Assembly (NCBI RefSeq): GCF_013409345.1
Contig: NZ_JACCBB010000002.1
Coordinates: 1 to 64,000, forward strand
Length of the DNA: 64,000 bases
Reading direction: 5' to 3'
DNA from: Kineococcus aurantiacus
GTDB taxonomy: Bacteria > Actinomycetota > Actinomycetes > Actinomycetales > Kineococcaceae
The notes beneath the pieces were generated by a model, which saw only the letters and a program-made list of their open reading frames with translations, had not been told where the DNA came from and did no database searches. Shown here piece by piece: positions 28,972 to 38,458 of this stretch (within the stretch, counting starts at the first letter, position 1; each line of letters starts with the position of its first letter). The position numbers and the translations under genes were made by a program.

Positions 28972-30581
28972 TGAGGCACTTCTTCCGACCAGATGTCGCT
29001 GACCTCGTCGCTTTGACGAGAAGGGCGCGGTGGTTGCTGACTTTTCGCTTGCTGTTGGCGGTTGCCCCGATGCTGTCTTGGCAAGCGATGCCTTCGGCGC
29101 GAAGCGGAGAGCTGATCGATGTGCAAGCTGCCGTAGGTGCCTACCTGGTGCTCGTACTCATCTTCGAGCAGGTGCGCCGGTTCGGGCGGACCGCAACTCT
29201 GTGGGTCATCGCCGTCGCGATGCTCCTCGATGGCGCCTTCTTGGCTTGGTGCTTTCGTCTCCTCGGGGGCGTACAGGGGCCCCTCGTCCATGTTCTCGTA
29301 CTTTATACCCTCGCCATCACGCTGCTCGCTTCGTTCCGGTCGGGCATCAAGACGACCACCTGGAACAGCTTGATGCTGCTCACCGTCCTAGTAGCTGATG
29401 TCGATGGGACCTTGGGGCGCTCCCTTCTGGGCAGCGCCTTCCCCCGCGCGCAGTTCACCGTACTGCTTGCCGCGATGTGGACGACCACGTTCACCACTGC
29501 GGCGTTTGCAGCGGTCAACGAACGCGAGTTGCGACGCCGTCGTTACGACATGCAAGTGTTGCGCGGATTCGCCGTCGCCATGGAAGACTGCTGGGATACG
29601 TCAGAAATCATGACCGGTTTGGCCAAGGTAACCACCGTCGAACTGCTCGCTCGGCGCGCATTGGTGGTGATCGAGGGTGTCCCAGGTGCCACGAGTCGAG
29701 CAGCGGCGGGCAAGGGGGCGGTGTGGTATTCGACGACCAGCGAGCAGGCATGCACGACGGATGCATGTCCATGGCCGCCCGGTTCGATCATCGAGGAGGC
29801 TATCGCCTCGGGCAAGACACAACTGCTCGAGTACGTGGAGGCGGACGCTGACGCCTGGCTATCAGCGCACATGCCTGAGGCGCGCGAGGTGGTGCTGATA
29901 CCCCTGGCACGCGAGAGCCGCGTAAGGGGCGTGCTGGTCTTTGAGCATGCTGGCCGTGGAGTGCTGTCAAGACTGTTCACTCCCGGAATCGAGCGGAGAA
30001 TGGTGTCCACCGCCGAGCAGGCGGCCGCCCATGCAGCCTTGGCCATCAGCCGTGCTGCGCTGCTGCTGCAAACGAGAAGCGCTGCGGAAACGGACGCTCT
30101 CACTGGCTTGGCCAACCGGGGAACCTTCGACACGGTTCTGGCGCGGGAGATCCAGGGGAATCTGGTCAACGGCTTTGGTTGTGCTGTAGCTTTGATCGAC
30201 CTGGATCATTTCAAAATGGTCAACGACACGTACGGTCATCAAGTTGGAGACGCGGTACTTATCGCCTTGGCGAACTGTTTGCGCACGACTTCCCGACGCA
30301 ACGACCTCCCGGCACGTTATGGCGGGGAAGAATTCGCCGTCATCATGCCCGCTGTGAGCGCGGTCGAGGCGCTGCGCTTCGCCGAGCGACTGCGAGCTGC
30401 GGTGGAGAGCATGGACTCTCCCGTCTGTGTGACCGCCAGCATTGGGGTAGCTATCGCCTCCGAGAGTGCATCGACTCCTGTCGACCTGTTGGCTGAAGCG
30501 GATGCGGCCCTGTACGAGGCTAAAGGCGCCGGTCGAAATCGTGTGGTCGCGAAGGATGCGAGAGCAGAAAGCGCCTTGTGA
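28971..30581 (+). CDS. membrane diguanylate cyclase with GAF-like sensor (GGDEF)
   Basis: This 536-residue protein has about five membrane segments in residues 20-185, then a GAF-like domain (residues about 200-350), then GGDEF (about 365-525). The active site reads RYGGEEF. The inhibitory site RRND lies five residues earlier, so product inhibition by cyclic di-GMP is expected. DALTGLANRGTFD and IDLDHFKMVNDTYGHQVGD provide the metal and GTP residues. It should make cyclic di-GMP from two GTP. ATG at 28971 overlaps the stop of the surface protein (TGATG), so the two are translationally coupled. A role in attachment or biofilm control is inferred from this pairing. Confidence 0.92.
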   Translation: MRHFFRPDVADLVALTRRARWLLTFRLLLAVAPMLSWQAMPSARSGELIDVQAAVGAYLVLVLIFEQVRRFGRTATLWVIAVAMLLDGAFLAWCFRLLGGVQGPLVHVLVLYTLAITLLASFRSGIKTTTWNSLMLLTVLVADVDGTLGRSLLGSAFPRAQFTVLLAAMWTTTFTTAAFAAVNERELRRRRYDMQVLRGFAVAMEDCWDTSEIMTGLAKVTTVELLARRALVVIEGVPGATSRAAAGKGAVWYSTTSEQACTTDACPWPPGSIIEEAIASGKTQLLEYVEADADAWLSAHMPEAREVVLIPLARESRVRGVLVFEHAGRGVLSRLFTPGIERRMVSTAEQAAAHAALAISRAALLLQTRSAAETDALTGLANRGTFDTVLAREIQGNLVNGFGCAVALIDLDHFKMVNDTYGHQVGDAVLIALANCLRTTSRRNDLPARYGGEEFAVIMPAVSAVEALRFAERLRAAVESMDSPVCVTASIGVAIASESASTPVDLLAEADAALYEAKGAGRNRVVAKDARAESAL

Positions 30582-31091
30582 GGGTCTGTGTGGCGAGTGG
30601 GGCCAGGACCCGTTAGCAGAGGAACCGGCTCGGCGGCGGCAGTAGGCGAACAAACTCCTGCGCCGGGAGGTCGATGACCACCCGCTGGCGGAAGAACGCT
30701 CATGCTCCGTGGCCTCGGCGGTGACGGCATCCTTGTCGCGGTGACCGGGATGCCTCCCGCTGTCGGAGGAACGACAGCAACCCTCCTCTCAGCAGTCCTG
30801 CCTCGGTGAGGCGGCCACCCGGTCATCCACCGAAGCGGCAACGATGCCTACTTCATCAACGCCGCGGTAGCCGTCCACCACGAGGACTCTCAGCAGATCT
30901 CGGCTTGACACCCTCTGCCCCGCCGACGAGCTCGTCGGCCAGAGCATCGCTGCAGGTCCACCCGCGCCCAGGCTCGGGCCGCTGGCAGAGGCTGTGGTCG
31001 GTTCACGCGCGCAAGCACGGCGTGAAGCGCCGACCCGGGCCGGGCTGCAGCTGACAACCTCGGCCAGCGGAGGTGCACCGCCGACCGATGC
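30582..31091. other. gap with no supportable gene
   Basis: About 510 bases between the cyclase and the IS3 remnant. Overlapping short frames occur on both strands without ribosome sites or recognisable motifs. It is probably decayed sequence. Confidence 0.45.
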
Positions 31092-31720
31092 GTGAACCGC
31101 TTCTCCGGACATCAGCCTGAGTCGATGGGGGCGCTCGAAGAGGAGTCCTGCGATGCCCCGAACCCAGCCTCCCGAGTGCCGGCAGCGCGCCGTGGAGTTG
31201 GTGCAGCTGCGTGATCAGCTCCTGGCCATGGGCGCCGCTGACCTTGCTGTCAGCGAGTCGTTCCTGCGCCGTTGGGTCCGTTTGGCCGAGGGCAGCGACA
31301 GTGCTCGTATCGGCGCCCGAGCCGGGCAAGGCGCTGCTGCAACGCTGCGTGGGACCGAGCGCGCTTCAGCTACGCCGCACGACGCGGGTGCAGGCGGCGA
31401 CGATCGGGATGCTGAAGCGGACCAGAGCCTACTTCGCCTGAAACGTGCTGCCGGACCCATGATTGATCCTCCCGCTGGTCCTGGACCTTGCCGCAGGCGG
31501 ACTGCCTGTGACGGTGACCCGCCGGGCGCTGGGCGTGCCTCGCTCGGGCTGCTGCGAGTGGCGCGAGTGACCAGCCTCGGCCCAGGCGGTCGCCGATGCG
31601 GCGCTCACGCAGCCCAGGGCAGGGATCGGTCAGGCCGCGGTGGCACTCGAGGTGCGCGAGGCAACGGGCGAAGGCGCCGCACGCGGCGACGGCTACGGTG
31701 GTCGCCGTGGACGCGGCGGT
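31092..31720 (+). pseudogene. degenerate IS3-family insertion sequence (orfA and start of orfB)
   Basis: A left end resembling IS3 ends (TGAACCGCTTCTCCGGACAT) starts at 31092. A frame from 31153 begins PRTQPPECRQRAVELVQLRD and continues AADLAVSESFLRRWVRLAEG, the helix-turn-helix of an OrfA transposase subunit. A second frame ends LKRTRAYFA, the usual OrfA C terminus. The OrfB start (PLVLDLAAGGLPVTVTRRAL, GVPRSGCCEWRE) is visible next, then hits a stop and loses similarity. No catalytic DDE region remains. The copy is dead. Confidence 0.65.
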
Positions 31721-31823
31721 GCCACCGGCGCGCGCCCTCCACGACCGCGAGACCTGAGGCGGCGGTGACGGCGCCAGCTCCAGAGCGGACCCCGACTGCC
31801 GCCGCCGACACCGCGGCCGTGAC

Positions 31824-32325
31824 CTAGCCGCCAGCCGTCTGCGCTGGCGGCACGGCGACAGACAATTTCTGTGAGGGCGCGACGACCACGCCCGGTGGTG
31901 CGGCCAGCAGCGCCACGGGCCCGGCGATCCGGTGCAAGGGGCCGACGCTGACGCCGACGAACGCGCGCAACAACTCACGGCCGCTCTGGTGCCTAGCGCA
32001 GCGGGTGATATCGGCGTGGGCCTCTTCGGCCGGCATCGGCTTCTCGTGGGCGCGGGCGGAGGTGATGACATCGTAGGTGACGACAACGGCGATCACACGC
32101 GCCGCCAATGAGATGTTCTGCCCGGCCAGTTCGCACGGGTGTCCGCCGCCCTCGAGGCGCTCGTGGTGCTGCCGCAGGCTGGCCCAGTCCTCCTCGGCGG
32201 GGCGACTGTCCTCGTTGAGGATCCGCACGGTGACGTGGACCTTGCCCACGTCGTGCAGTAGGGCGACCCAGCTGGTGCGATCAACGTCCTCGTCGGAGGG
32301 CCGAACTCACGAGCGAGGTGAGCTC
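31824..32325 (-). pseudogene. decayed HD-GYP phosphodiesterase domain fragment
   Basis: Translation on the minus strand gives TSWVALLHDVGKVHVTVRIL, then WASLRQHHERLEGGGHPCEL and AARVIAVVVTYDVITSARAH. This matches the order of an HD-GYP domain, whose intact members hydrolyse cyclic di-GMP. The metal motif HDVGK and the HHER segment persist. The GYP loop reads GGGHP, the N-terminal half is absent, and no start with a ribosome site precedes it. The tail (VAPSQKLSVAVPPAQTAGG) is unrelated. It lies 1.2 kb from the diguanylate cyclase, possibly the relic of a paired enzyme. Confidence 0.6.
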
Positions 32326-32420
32326 ACAGGTTTCCACCGGGCGACTCGCGGTCCGTTAGTTCCAGCGCTGTCTGTTACCGCAGGTCCAGCCAGTGAGCAT
32401 GGTGTCTGGACGTGGCGGCC

Positions 32421-33404
32421 TCAGCGGAGGACGAAGGGCGAGACGTAGTCGGCCGCATTGCCCGCCGTGATCAATTCGCAGTCGAAGCTCTGGGTGACGG
32501 TCGCCGCACCGGTCGTCCCCGTCAGCAGGAACTCATGGACCTCTAGAACCACTTTGCGGGCGAACTGCTCCACCGGCTGCAGGATGGTGTAAGCCAGGAC
32601 ACCGGAGCGCACGTCGTCGACGGCTTCTGGAGACCCGTCGAAGGCACCGATGATGACGTCTCGCCGTCCAGCCTTGTCCAACGCCTTTGCCGCCCCCCGA
32701 GCCATCCCATCGTTTCCGGCCAGCACACCCTTGATGTCGGGGTGGTCCTTCAGGAGGGCAACCATCGCGTCATGGCCCTTGTCCACGTCCCAGTCTGCGA
32801 CTGCTTCCCCCACCCGCTGCAACATGGGTACCTTAGACAAGACGCTGGCGTACCCGTCAGATCGGATCTTGGCATTGGCGTCCGCCTGGAGGCCGAGCAA
32901 CTCGACATAAGTACCACTTCCACGCATGCGCCGAGCAAATTCCGTAGCGCCCAGGATCGCACCCTGGGTGTTGTCCGAGGTCAACACGGCGGTGGCCAGG
33001 TCGTCCTGAGTGACCCCGGTGTTCAACAGGAATGCGGGAATGTTCGCGTGACGCACCCGTTCCAACGCCGGCACCGAACCGTCGGCGCTAGCGACACCGA
33101 TGATGAGCGCCACGGGGTCTTCAGCGATGGCCTGGTCCACAAGAGCGGATTCGACGTCCAAGTCGTTCCCGCTGGAGCTCACCTGCACGGTGTACCCAAG
33201 CCGTTTCGCTTCTGCACCGGACAGTTCGCTCTGCGCCTGCCAGAAGGCGTTCTTCTCGTCGCCGACGATGATGCTGATCAGGCCGCCGGACACCCCGGAT
33301 GTCGCCTCCACCTGCGTGCGCGCCGAGGAGCAGGCGGCGGTGAGTGAGGCGCTGATAGCCAGAGCGAGCTTCGGCAGAGCACGGCGGGACAAGTTTACAG
33401 ACAC
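32421..33404 (-). CDS. periplasmic-binding-protein-like sugar lipoprotein (RbsB type), no transporter partner
   Basis: This 327-residue protein has a lipoprotein leader (ALAISASLTAACSSA, lipobox TAAC). The RbsB-type fold follows: ISIIVGDEKNAFWQAQSELS, PVALIIGVASADGSVPALER, DIKGVLAGNDGMARGAAKAL and DVIIGAFDGSPEAVDDVRSG. Relatives bind ribose, galactose, xylose or inositol outside the membrane. GTG at 33404 follows TAGGAGAT. It starts 37 bases after the stop of a chemoreceptor on the same strand, and no ABC ATPase or permease accompanies it. A role as the ligand-binding partner of that receptor is therefore likely, in the manner of RbsB and Trg. Confidence 0.88.
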   Translation of the reverse strand: MSVNLSRRALPKLALAISASLTAACSSARTQVEATSGVSGGLISIIVGDEKNAFWQAQSELSGAEAKRLGYTVQVSSSGNDLDVESALVDQAIAEDPVALIIGVASADGSVPALERVRHANIPAFLLNTGVTQDDLATAVLTSDNTQGAILGATEFARRMRGSGTYVELLGLQADANAKIRSDGYASVLSKVPMLQRVGEAVADWDVDKGHDAMVALLKDHPDIKGVLAGNDGMARGAAKALDKAGRRDVIIGAFDGSPEAVDDVRSGVLAYTILQPVEQFARKVVLEVHEFLLTGTTGAATVTQSFDCELITAGNAADYVSPFVLR

Positions 33405-33441
33405 GGGAATCTCCTAGCGTTGTGGCAGGGTTCGGGCGGTG

Positions 33442-35055
33442 TCAGAGTCGGAACCGGGAGACTTGCTCGCGCAGTCCGCCACTGGTGAGCACCAGGTCGC
33501 TCACCGCGTTGCGCACTGCGGCCACGTCTCCAGCGGTCTGGGAGGAGGCGGTGGCCAGGCCGGTTATGCCCTCGGCGACTTCACCGGACGCCGTGGCGGC
33601 TGCGGAGACGCTTCGGCTCATCTCGGCGGTGGTGGCGGACTGCTCCTCCACCGCCGACGCGATTGTGGCTTGGTGGTCGTTGATCCGACCGATGATCTCG
33701 GTGATCGAGGTGATCGCGTCGACCGCATCGACGGTGTTGGTTTGGATGGTGTCCACCCGCGCGGCGATGTCCTCGGTGGCCTTCGCGGTCTGCTGGGCCA
33801 GCTCCTTGACCTCACCGGCCACGACGGCGAAGCCCTTGCCCATCTCCCCGGCGCGGGCCGCTTCGATGGTGGCGTTCAGGGCGAGGAGGTTGGTCTGCTC
33901 GGCGATGGAGGTGATGAGCTTGACGACGTCACCGATCTCGCGTGACGAAGTTCCCAACCGTGAGATGCTCGTGGAGGACTGTGCCGCGGCCTGGACGGCC
34001 GCGGCAGCCACGTCAGCGGCTTGGGATGCGCTCTGCCCGATCTCGCGGATGCTGAGTCCCATTTCCTCCCCCCCGGCGGCGGCGGTCTGCACCGCGACCA
34101 TGACGGCGTCGGACGCCGCTGCGGTGGCTTGAGCCTGTCCAGCGTTGGCGGTGACGAGCTGGGCGATGCGCCGAGTGGCGTGGTCCGCCTGCTCTGCGGA
34201 CGCAGCGACTGCGACAGCGGATTGCGACACGGTCGTGATCAGCGTCCGCAAGCCGTCCTGTGCCCGGGACAGGGCCGTCGCCATGCGACCTAGTTCAGTC
34301 GTGGATCCCCAGCCCTGGTGGGTTCGGGTGGACAAATCGCCGTCAGCCATGGCCTCCAACGACACCTGCACGGCGCGCAAAGGCAAGAGGATGGAGCGCA
34401 AGGTTCGCCATCCAACCACTCCGATGAACAGACACCCAGCTCCGACGACCATGAGCGACAGCAGTCGAAGGCGGTCCAAAGCTGCCACGAGGTCGGCTCG
34501 AGAACCGTTGGAGGCTTCAGCCAAGACGGTCTGGGCCCCGGACACGGCCACGTCGGTCGCGGCGTAGTCCTTCTGCACACGCTGCCAGCGGCGTGCGGCG
34601 TCCGCCTGGTCGGTCAGCGCTCCCTCGACGTATGTGTCGACGTTGTGGAAGTAGCCTGTGTAAGCGTTCTCGACGATGCTCACCGCCGCTTTCTGCCGTC
34701 CCTCGAGGGGGATGCGACTGAGCCGATCCAGCAAGTCCTGCGCCTGCTGTCGCGTCGCGTCGAAGTTGTCGCGTTCGGCGACTGGGTCCGGACGCAGGAC
34801 CGTCCGGTAGGCGTGGAGCTGGAGAGATCGCGACTCGGCGTCGAGCTGCACGACGAGGGACATGGCGCGTTCCGTGGCGGCCGCCGCCGCAGCCTCGCTG
34901 CGGACGACGTCACCGGCGTAGGTGGAGGTCGCCGCGAGCGAGCCCAGCGACAGCAGCACCACCACGCCCAGGACGGCGAACTTGGCCCGCAGCGTCAGGT
35001 CACCGCGCCGAGGGCCTGAGCCCTGGGCCGAGGTAGAACGATCATTTTTGATCAC
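33442..35055 (-). CDS. transmembrane methyl-accepting chemotaxis protein
   Basis: This 537-residue receptor has a first membrane helix at residues about 24-45 ([20 protein letters not shown]). An extracytoplasmic helical sensor of about 130 residues (4-helix-bundle type) comes next, then a second helix ([18 protein letters not shown]). A HAMP segment follows ([20 protein letters not shown]), then the signalling domain with hairpin tip [20 protein letters not shown] and [22 protein letters not shown] at 35055 is used because GGAGGG lies just ahead; the frame is open further upstream without a ribosome site. The orphan sugar-binding lipoprotein follows directly and may present its ligand to this receptor. 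Confidence 0.91.
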   Translation of the reverse strand: MIKNDRSTSAQGSGPRRGDLTLRAKFAVLGVVVLLSLGSLAATSTYAGDVVRSEAAAAAATERAMSLVVQLDAESRSLQLHAYRTVLRPDPVAERDNFDATRQQAQDLLDRLSRIPLEGRQKAAVSIVENAYTGYFHNVDTYVEGALTDQADAARRWQRVQKDYAATDVAVSGAQTVLAEASNGSRADLVAALDRLRLLSLMVVGAGCLFIGVVGWRTLRSILLPLRAVQVSLEAMADGDLSTRTHQGWGSTTELGRMATALSRAQDGLRTLITTVSQSAVAVAASAEQADHATRRIAQLVTANAGQAQATAAASDAVMVAVQTAAAGGEEMGLSIREIGQSASQAADVAAAAVQAAAQSSTSISRLGTSSREIGDVVKLITSIAEQTNLLALNATIEAARAGEMGKGFAVVAGEVKELAQQTAKATEDIAARVDTIQTNTVDAVDAITSITEIIGRINDHQATIASAVEEQSATTAEMSRSVSAAATASGEVAEGITGLATASSQTAGDVAAVRNAVSDLVLTSGGLREQVSRFRL

Positions 35056-35734
35056 AATGCCCTCCGGTTCGCTTGGTGATCTCCCTATCGGATGGGCCAT
35101 CAGGTGGGATGAGCTCTCCGACGCCGCGATGTTGTCGATCTCATTTTCGGTCCAGCGTTTCGGGCACAATGGCCGAATGTGGGTGTGACCCTGGCCCCGG
35201 GCGCACAGGAACCGCGCTTCGCGGGTGGGTCGCGGTAGTGCTCGGTCAAGTCACGTTCCACCCTGCGCTGGGTCGCGATGTGCTCGTGTTGCTGGACTGC
35301 ACACGTATGACCCCGGCACCGGCGCGACCCCTCAAGAGCAATCACCTGGCTGATGACGTACCTTGCCGAGACTCGAGCACCCAGCCGCAGCAGCACAGCG
35401 CGTGAGAAGTCGGCAAGAGGGTACGCAGTCCCACCCAGCGACGCCGTGACGTCGGCGCAAGCCGAACCACCAGCGGTGCGGCCGGGCGGCGAGGTCCAAC
35501 CTCGTCACCGCCGTGACGAGCACGAACGACGTTGCGCCCGCCGACTCCTGCGGCCGACAGGGCCAGGTGGCAGATCCACCTGGAGCTCACGCCAGCGGAA
35601 CAAGCGTGGAAGTGCCGATTCCTCAGGTCCAGGCACCATGCGCAGCACCACATTTGCCTGCTCTTGATCTAGCGTCACACTCAGGCACCAGTGCATCAGT
35701 CGGTCGTCTTCAGCAGCGCTCAACGCAGCGCCGT
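35056..35734. other. gap holding the chemoreceptor promoter; otherwise featureless
   Basis: The first 100 bases upstream of the chemoreceptor should contain its promoter, but no clear -35/-10 pair stands out. The remaining 550 bases have frames without motifs and merge into the dead transposase. Confidence 0.4.
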
Positions 35735-36545
35735 GCCAGCTGCTGCGAGCTGAGGTGCAGCAAGCTGAGGTGCAGCAAGCTGAGGTGCAGATGGGCACAG
35801 ACGTCATCAGGGGCGCGTAGCCGCTCGAACTGGCGCTGCCAGGTGAAGGTCCGCTCGACGACCCGGCGAGTGCCGTGTGGACCCGAGCCGTGGACGGTAC
35901 CGCGGTAGGCGGTGCGCGAGACGATCCTGCGTCCGCGCAGGGCGCGGTGGTAGAGGTTGGCGTCCTCGCCCTGCCGACCTCACGGTCGGTGAACAGGGAC
36001 TCGGGCGCGGACGAGGACGACCGCGCACACCACCCACGACGGGGAACGCGGATCAGGAACAGTGAGTGCGTCACCATCGTGTGTGATCGTGGCGGCTGCC
36101 GCTGGTGGGGTGACGACCAGCAGGACACCACCGGCTGGCGACACCGCCTGCCTGCGGGGGACGGTGGGAAGTGGTGCTTGGACCCGTCGCGGGCCGGGTC
36201 TCCGGTGAAGGGATGGTGTGATGCCCCTGTGAAGGCATGCACGTGCGAGCCGTCCACCGCCGCGGTGTCCGCGTCCTGCGTGCCGGCGGCTGGCAGTTCG
36301 TCGACCAGGACTTGAGGCGATCACGGCCAGAGGTGCGAGCAGCCGCACTGCTCGGTCGGTACCTGGCTTCCAGTGCAGCCGGTGATCGGGAAGTACACGA
36401 TGCCGGCCAGTGCGCGCGGCCGTCGCGGGGCAGGCGGGCGGGGCGGCGCAAGCAGCGTGGTGAGCATTGGGGCAGCGACGGCTGCACCAGCTGTCGCAGC
36501 ATGTCCGTCACCAGCTCCGTGACCCGCTGCGGCACCACCTCATCG
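35735..36545 (-). pseudogene. degenerate IS5-type transposase
   Basis: Pieces appear in several frames on the minus strand. These are VPQRVTELVTDMLRQLVQPS (N terminus), GIVYFPITGCTGSQVPTEQ, the DDE-region stretch AAVDGSHVHAFTGASHHPF and GDPARDGSKHHFPP, and the C-terminal RRVVERTFTWQRQFERLRAP. Frame breaks and an in-frame stop separate them, so no active protein can be made. It is related to the copies at 16.6 kb and 62.7 kb but more divergent from them. Confidence 0.7.
35749..35790. repeat. 15-bp tandem repeat, just under three copies
   Basis: GCTGAGGTGCAGCAA occurs at 35749, 35764 and (12 bases) 35779. It lies within the C-terminal end of the dead transposase, where it would encode LLHLS repeats. 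This is probably slippage in unselected DNA. Confidence 0.85.
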
Positions 36546-36775
36546 GTCGCGACGGCAAGGCAGCGACAGCCTCAACAGGCTCGCGACTCACCGCAAGATC
36601 GACTGTGCGAGACCCGTGGAACAGGCCCAGGAGTACCGGCAGACAGGCCTACCACAGGTGGCGTGCTGTCCCAGTCGTGAGTGAAGCCATGAACCGCTTC
36701 CCTGGTCCACGCCCCTCACGAAAGAGATGCAGAAGCGCGTGACGTGGTGGAAGCCGTCGCTGGCGTCGACGGAGG

Positions 36776-37600
36776 TCACCAGATGGTGAACCCGCCGTCG
36801 ACGAGGAGGTCAACGCCGGTGATGTAGTCAGCAGCGTCACTGAGCAAGAAGATGGCAGGTCCGGCGATGTCCTCCGGTTGCGCATTGCGTCCCAGCGGCG
36901 TGTCCCCGGCATAACCCTCCATGGCCTCGGCCTGCTCGGGGCGGCGGGTCATGGGGGTGTAGGTGTAGCCGGGGCTGATGCTATTGACGCGTACACCGCG
37001 ATCGGCCCACTCCCACGCCAAGCTGCGCCCGAGCTGGACGACGCCTGCCTTGGCTGCGTTGTAGTGCGCCTGCGTCAGGCCCCGGTTGGCGATCGTCGCT
37101 GACATCGAGGCGATGTTCACGATGGCACCGCCACCGTTGCGGAGCATCGCCTGTCCCTCGGCCTGACAGGAGACGAAGACTCCCGTCAGGTCGACGTCGA
37201 TGACCTTCTGCCACTGGCTCAGCGGCATGTTCTCCGCCGGGGCCGCGTTGGCGATGCCCGCGGCGTTGACGGCCAGGGAGATGGGCCCCAGATCCTGCTC
37301 GACGGAGCCGATCGCCGCGGCCACCGCCGCCGGGTCGGTGGCATCGGCCGTGACGGCGACCGCCCGGCCACCGACCGCCTCGATGTCGGCGACAGACCCG
37401 GCCAAGTCCGCGCCGGCCAGGTCCAAGCACCCCACGGAGGCCCCGGACGCGCCGAGGGCCAGGGCGATGGCCCGCCCGATCCCGCTGCCGGCGCCGGTGA
37501 CCAGCCCGACGCGGCCGTCCAGCCGGAAGTTGGGGGCCTTCCACCTGCGCTCGTGCGGTGTGCCCGGACCCGCTGTCGTACCCGCTGTCGCGTCCTGCAC
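36776..37600 (-). CDS. short-chain dehydrogenase, polyol/sugar dehydrogenase type
   Basis: This 274-residue classical SDR has the cofactor loop TGAGSGIGRAIALAL at residues about 34-48, then CLDLAGADLAG, whose Asp favours NAD. NAAGIANAAP, IVNIASMSATIA (catalytic Ser), YNAAK (Tyr and Lys) and VDGGFTIW at the C terminus follow. Relatives oxidise polyols such as threitol, xylitol or arabinitol to ketoses. GTG at 37600 follows GAGGAGG. It is the last gene of the 11-gene run, 61 bases after the E2 stop. I infer that it makes the ketose substrate for the FGGY kinase; the direction and substrate are not shown by the sequence. Confidence 0.9.
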   Translation of the reverse strand: MQDATAGTTAGPGTPHERRWKAPNFRLDGRVGLVTGAGSGIGRAIALALGASGASVGCLDLAGADLAGSVADIEAVGGRAVAVTADATDPAAVAAAIGSVEQDLGPISLAVNAAGIANAAPAENMPLSQWQKVIDVDLTGVFVSCQAEGQAMLRNGGGAIVNIASMSATIANRGLTQAHYNAAKAGVVQLGRSLAWEWADRGVRVNSISPGYTYTPMTRRPEQAEAMEGYAGDTPLGRNAQPEDIAGPAIFLLSDAADYITGVDLLVDGGFTIW

Positions 37601-37660
37601 GTCTGCCTCCTCGTGTCGTCTTCGCTGCCAGTCGATGTCGGGTGCGCTCGGTCCGAGAGC

Positions 37661-38410
37661 TCATCCCAGGACGCTGCGGCTCCACTGCGGTGTCTGCAAC
37701 ATCGTCCTCACGGTGCCCAAGTAGCGGGCAGCGTCGGCCCCGTCCACGATGCGGTGGTCGTAGGACAGGAAGAGGTGTGCGACGGGCCGGATCTCGATGT
37801 TCCGCCTACCGTCGGCGGCGGCGACCACCACAGGCCGATCGACTACGGTTCCCGTGCCCAGGATCGCCACCTGCGGCTGGTTGATGATGGGGGTGTCGAA
37901 GAGGGCCCCGCGGCTGCCGGTGTTGGTGATCGTGAAGGTGCCGTTGGCCTGGTCGTCCGGACCCAGTCTGCCGGTCCGGGCCCGTTCGGCGACCTCGGCG
38001 ATGGCCAGGGCCAGTCCGGTCACGTCCAGGGACCCCGCGTCGGCGATGACGGGGACCATGAGGCCGCGGTCGGTGTCGACGGCCACGGAGAGGTTGCGGC
38101 TGTCGTAGTACGTCACCTCACCGGCGTCCAGGTCGACGGCCGCGTTGACGACCGGGTGGGCGCTCAGGCCCTCCAGCGCGGCCTTGGCCAGGAAGGGCAG
38201 GAAGGTCAGCTTGGTGCCGTTGGTGTCGGCGAACCGCTGCTTCTCCTCCTCGCGCAGGGCGGCGACGTGGTGGAGGTCGACCTCGACGACGGTTGTGAGC
38301 TGCGCCGACGTCTGCAGGGACTGGACCATGCGGCGGGCGATGACCTTGCGGATGCGGGACAGCTTTTCGGTGCGTCCGGTCAGACCGGCCACGGTAGCGC
38401 TCGTGCTCAT
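37661..38410 (-). CDS. dihydrolipoamide acyltransferase (E2) catalytic domain only
   Basis: This 249-residue protein covers just the catalytic core of a 2-oxo-acid or acetoin dehydrogenase E2. It starts EKLSRIRKVIARRMVQSLQT, includes ANGTFTITNTGSRGALFDTP, and ends with the active-site HRIVDGADAARYLGTV (His and Asp of the HxxxDG motif). There is no lipoyl domain and no recognisable E1/E3-binding domain, which E2 proteins normally carry at the N terminus. The lipoyl domain is encoded separately at 46767-47024. ATG at 38410 has GGAGGAACGC ahead. It should transfer the acyl group from lipoate to CoA. Confidence 0.92.
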   Translation of the reverse strand: MSTSATVAGLTGRTEKLSRIRKVIARRMVQSLQTSAQLTTVVEVDLHHVAALREEEKQRFADTNGTKLTFLPFLAKAALEGLSAHPVVNAAVDLDAGEVTYYDSRNLSVAVDTDRGLMVPVIADAGSLDVTGLALAIAEVAERARTGRLGPDDQANGTFTITNTGSRGALFDTPIINQPQVAILGTGTVVDRPVVVAAADGRRNIEIRPVAHLFLSYDHRIVDGADAARYLGTVRTMLQTPQWSRSVLG

Positions 38411-38458
38411 GCGTTCCTCCTGCGTGTCGAGGCGGTGGGTGGCGGGGGGGGCGGATGC

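Noticed and set aside
36237-36680. Plus-strand small frame beginning MHVRAVHRRGVRVL
   Set aside because: It is antisense to the DDE region of the dead IS5-type transposase.
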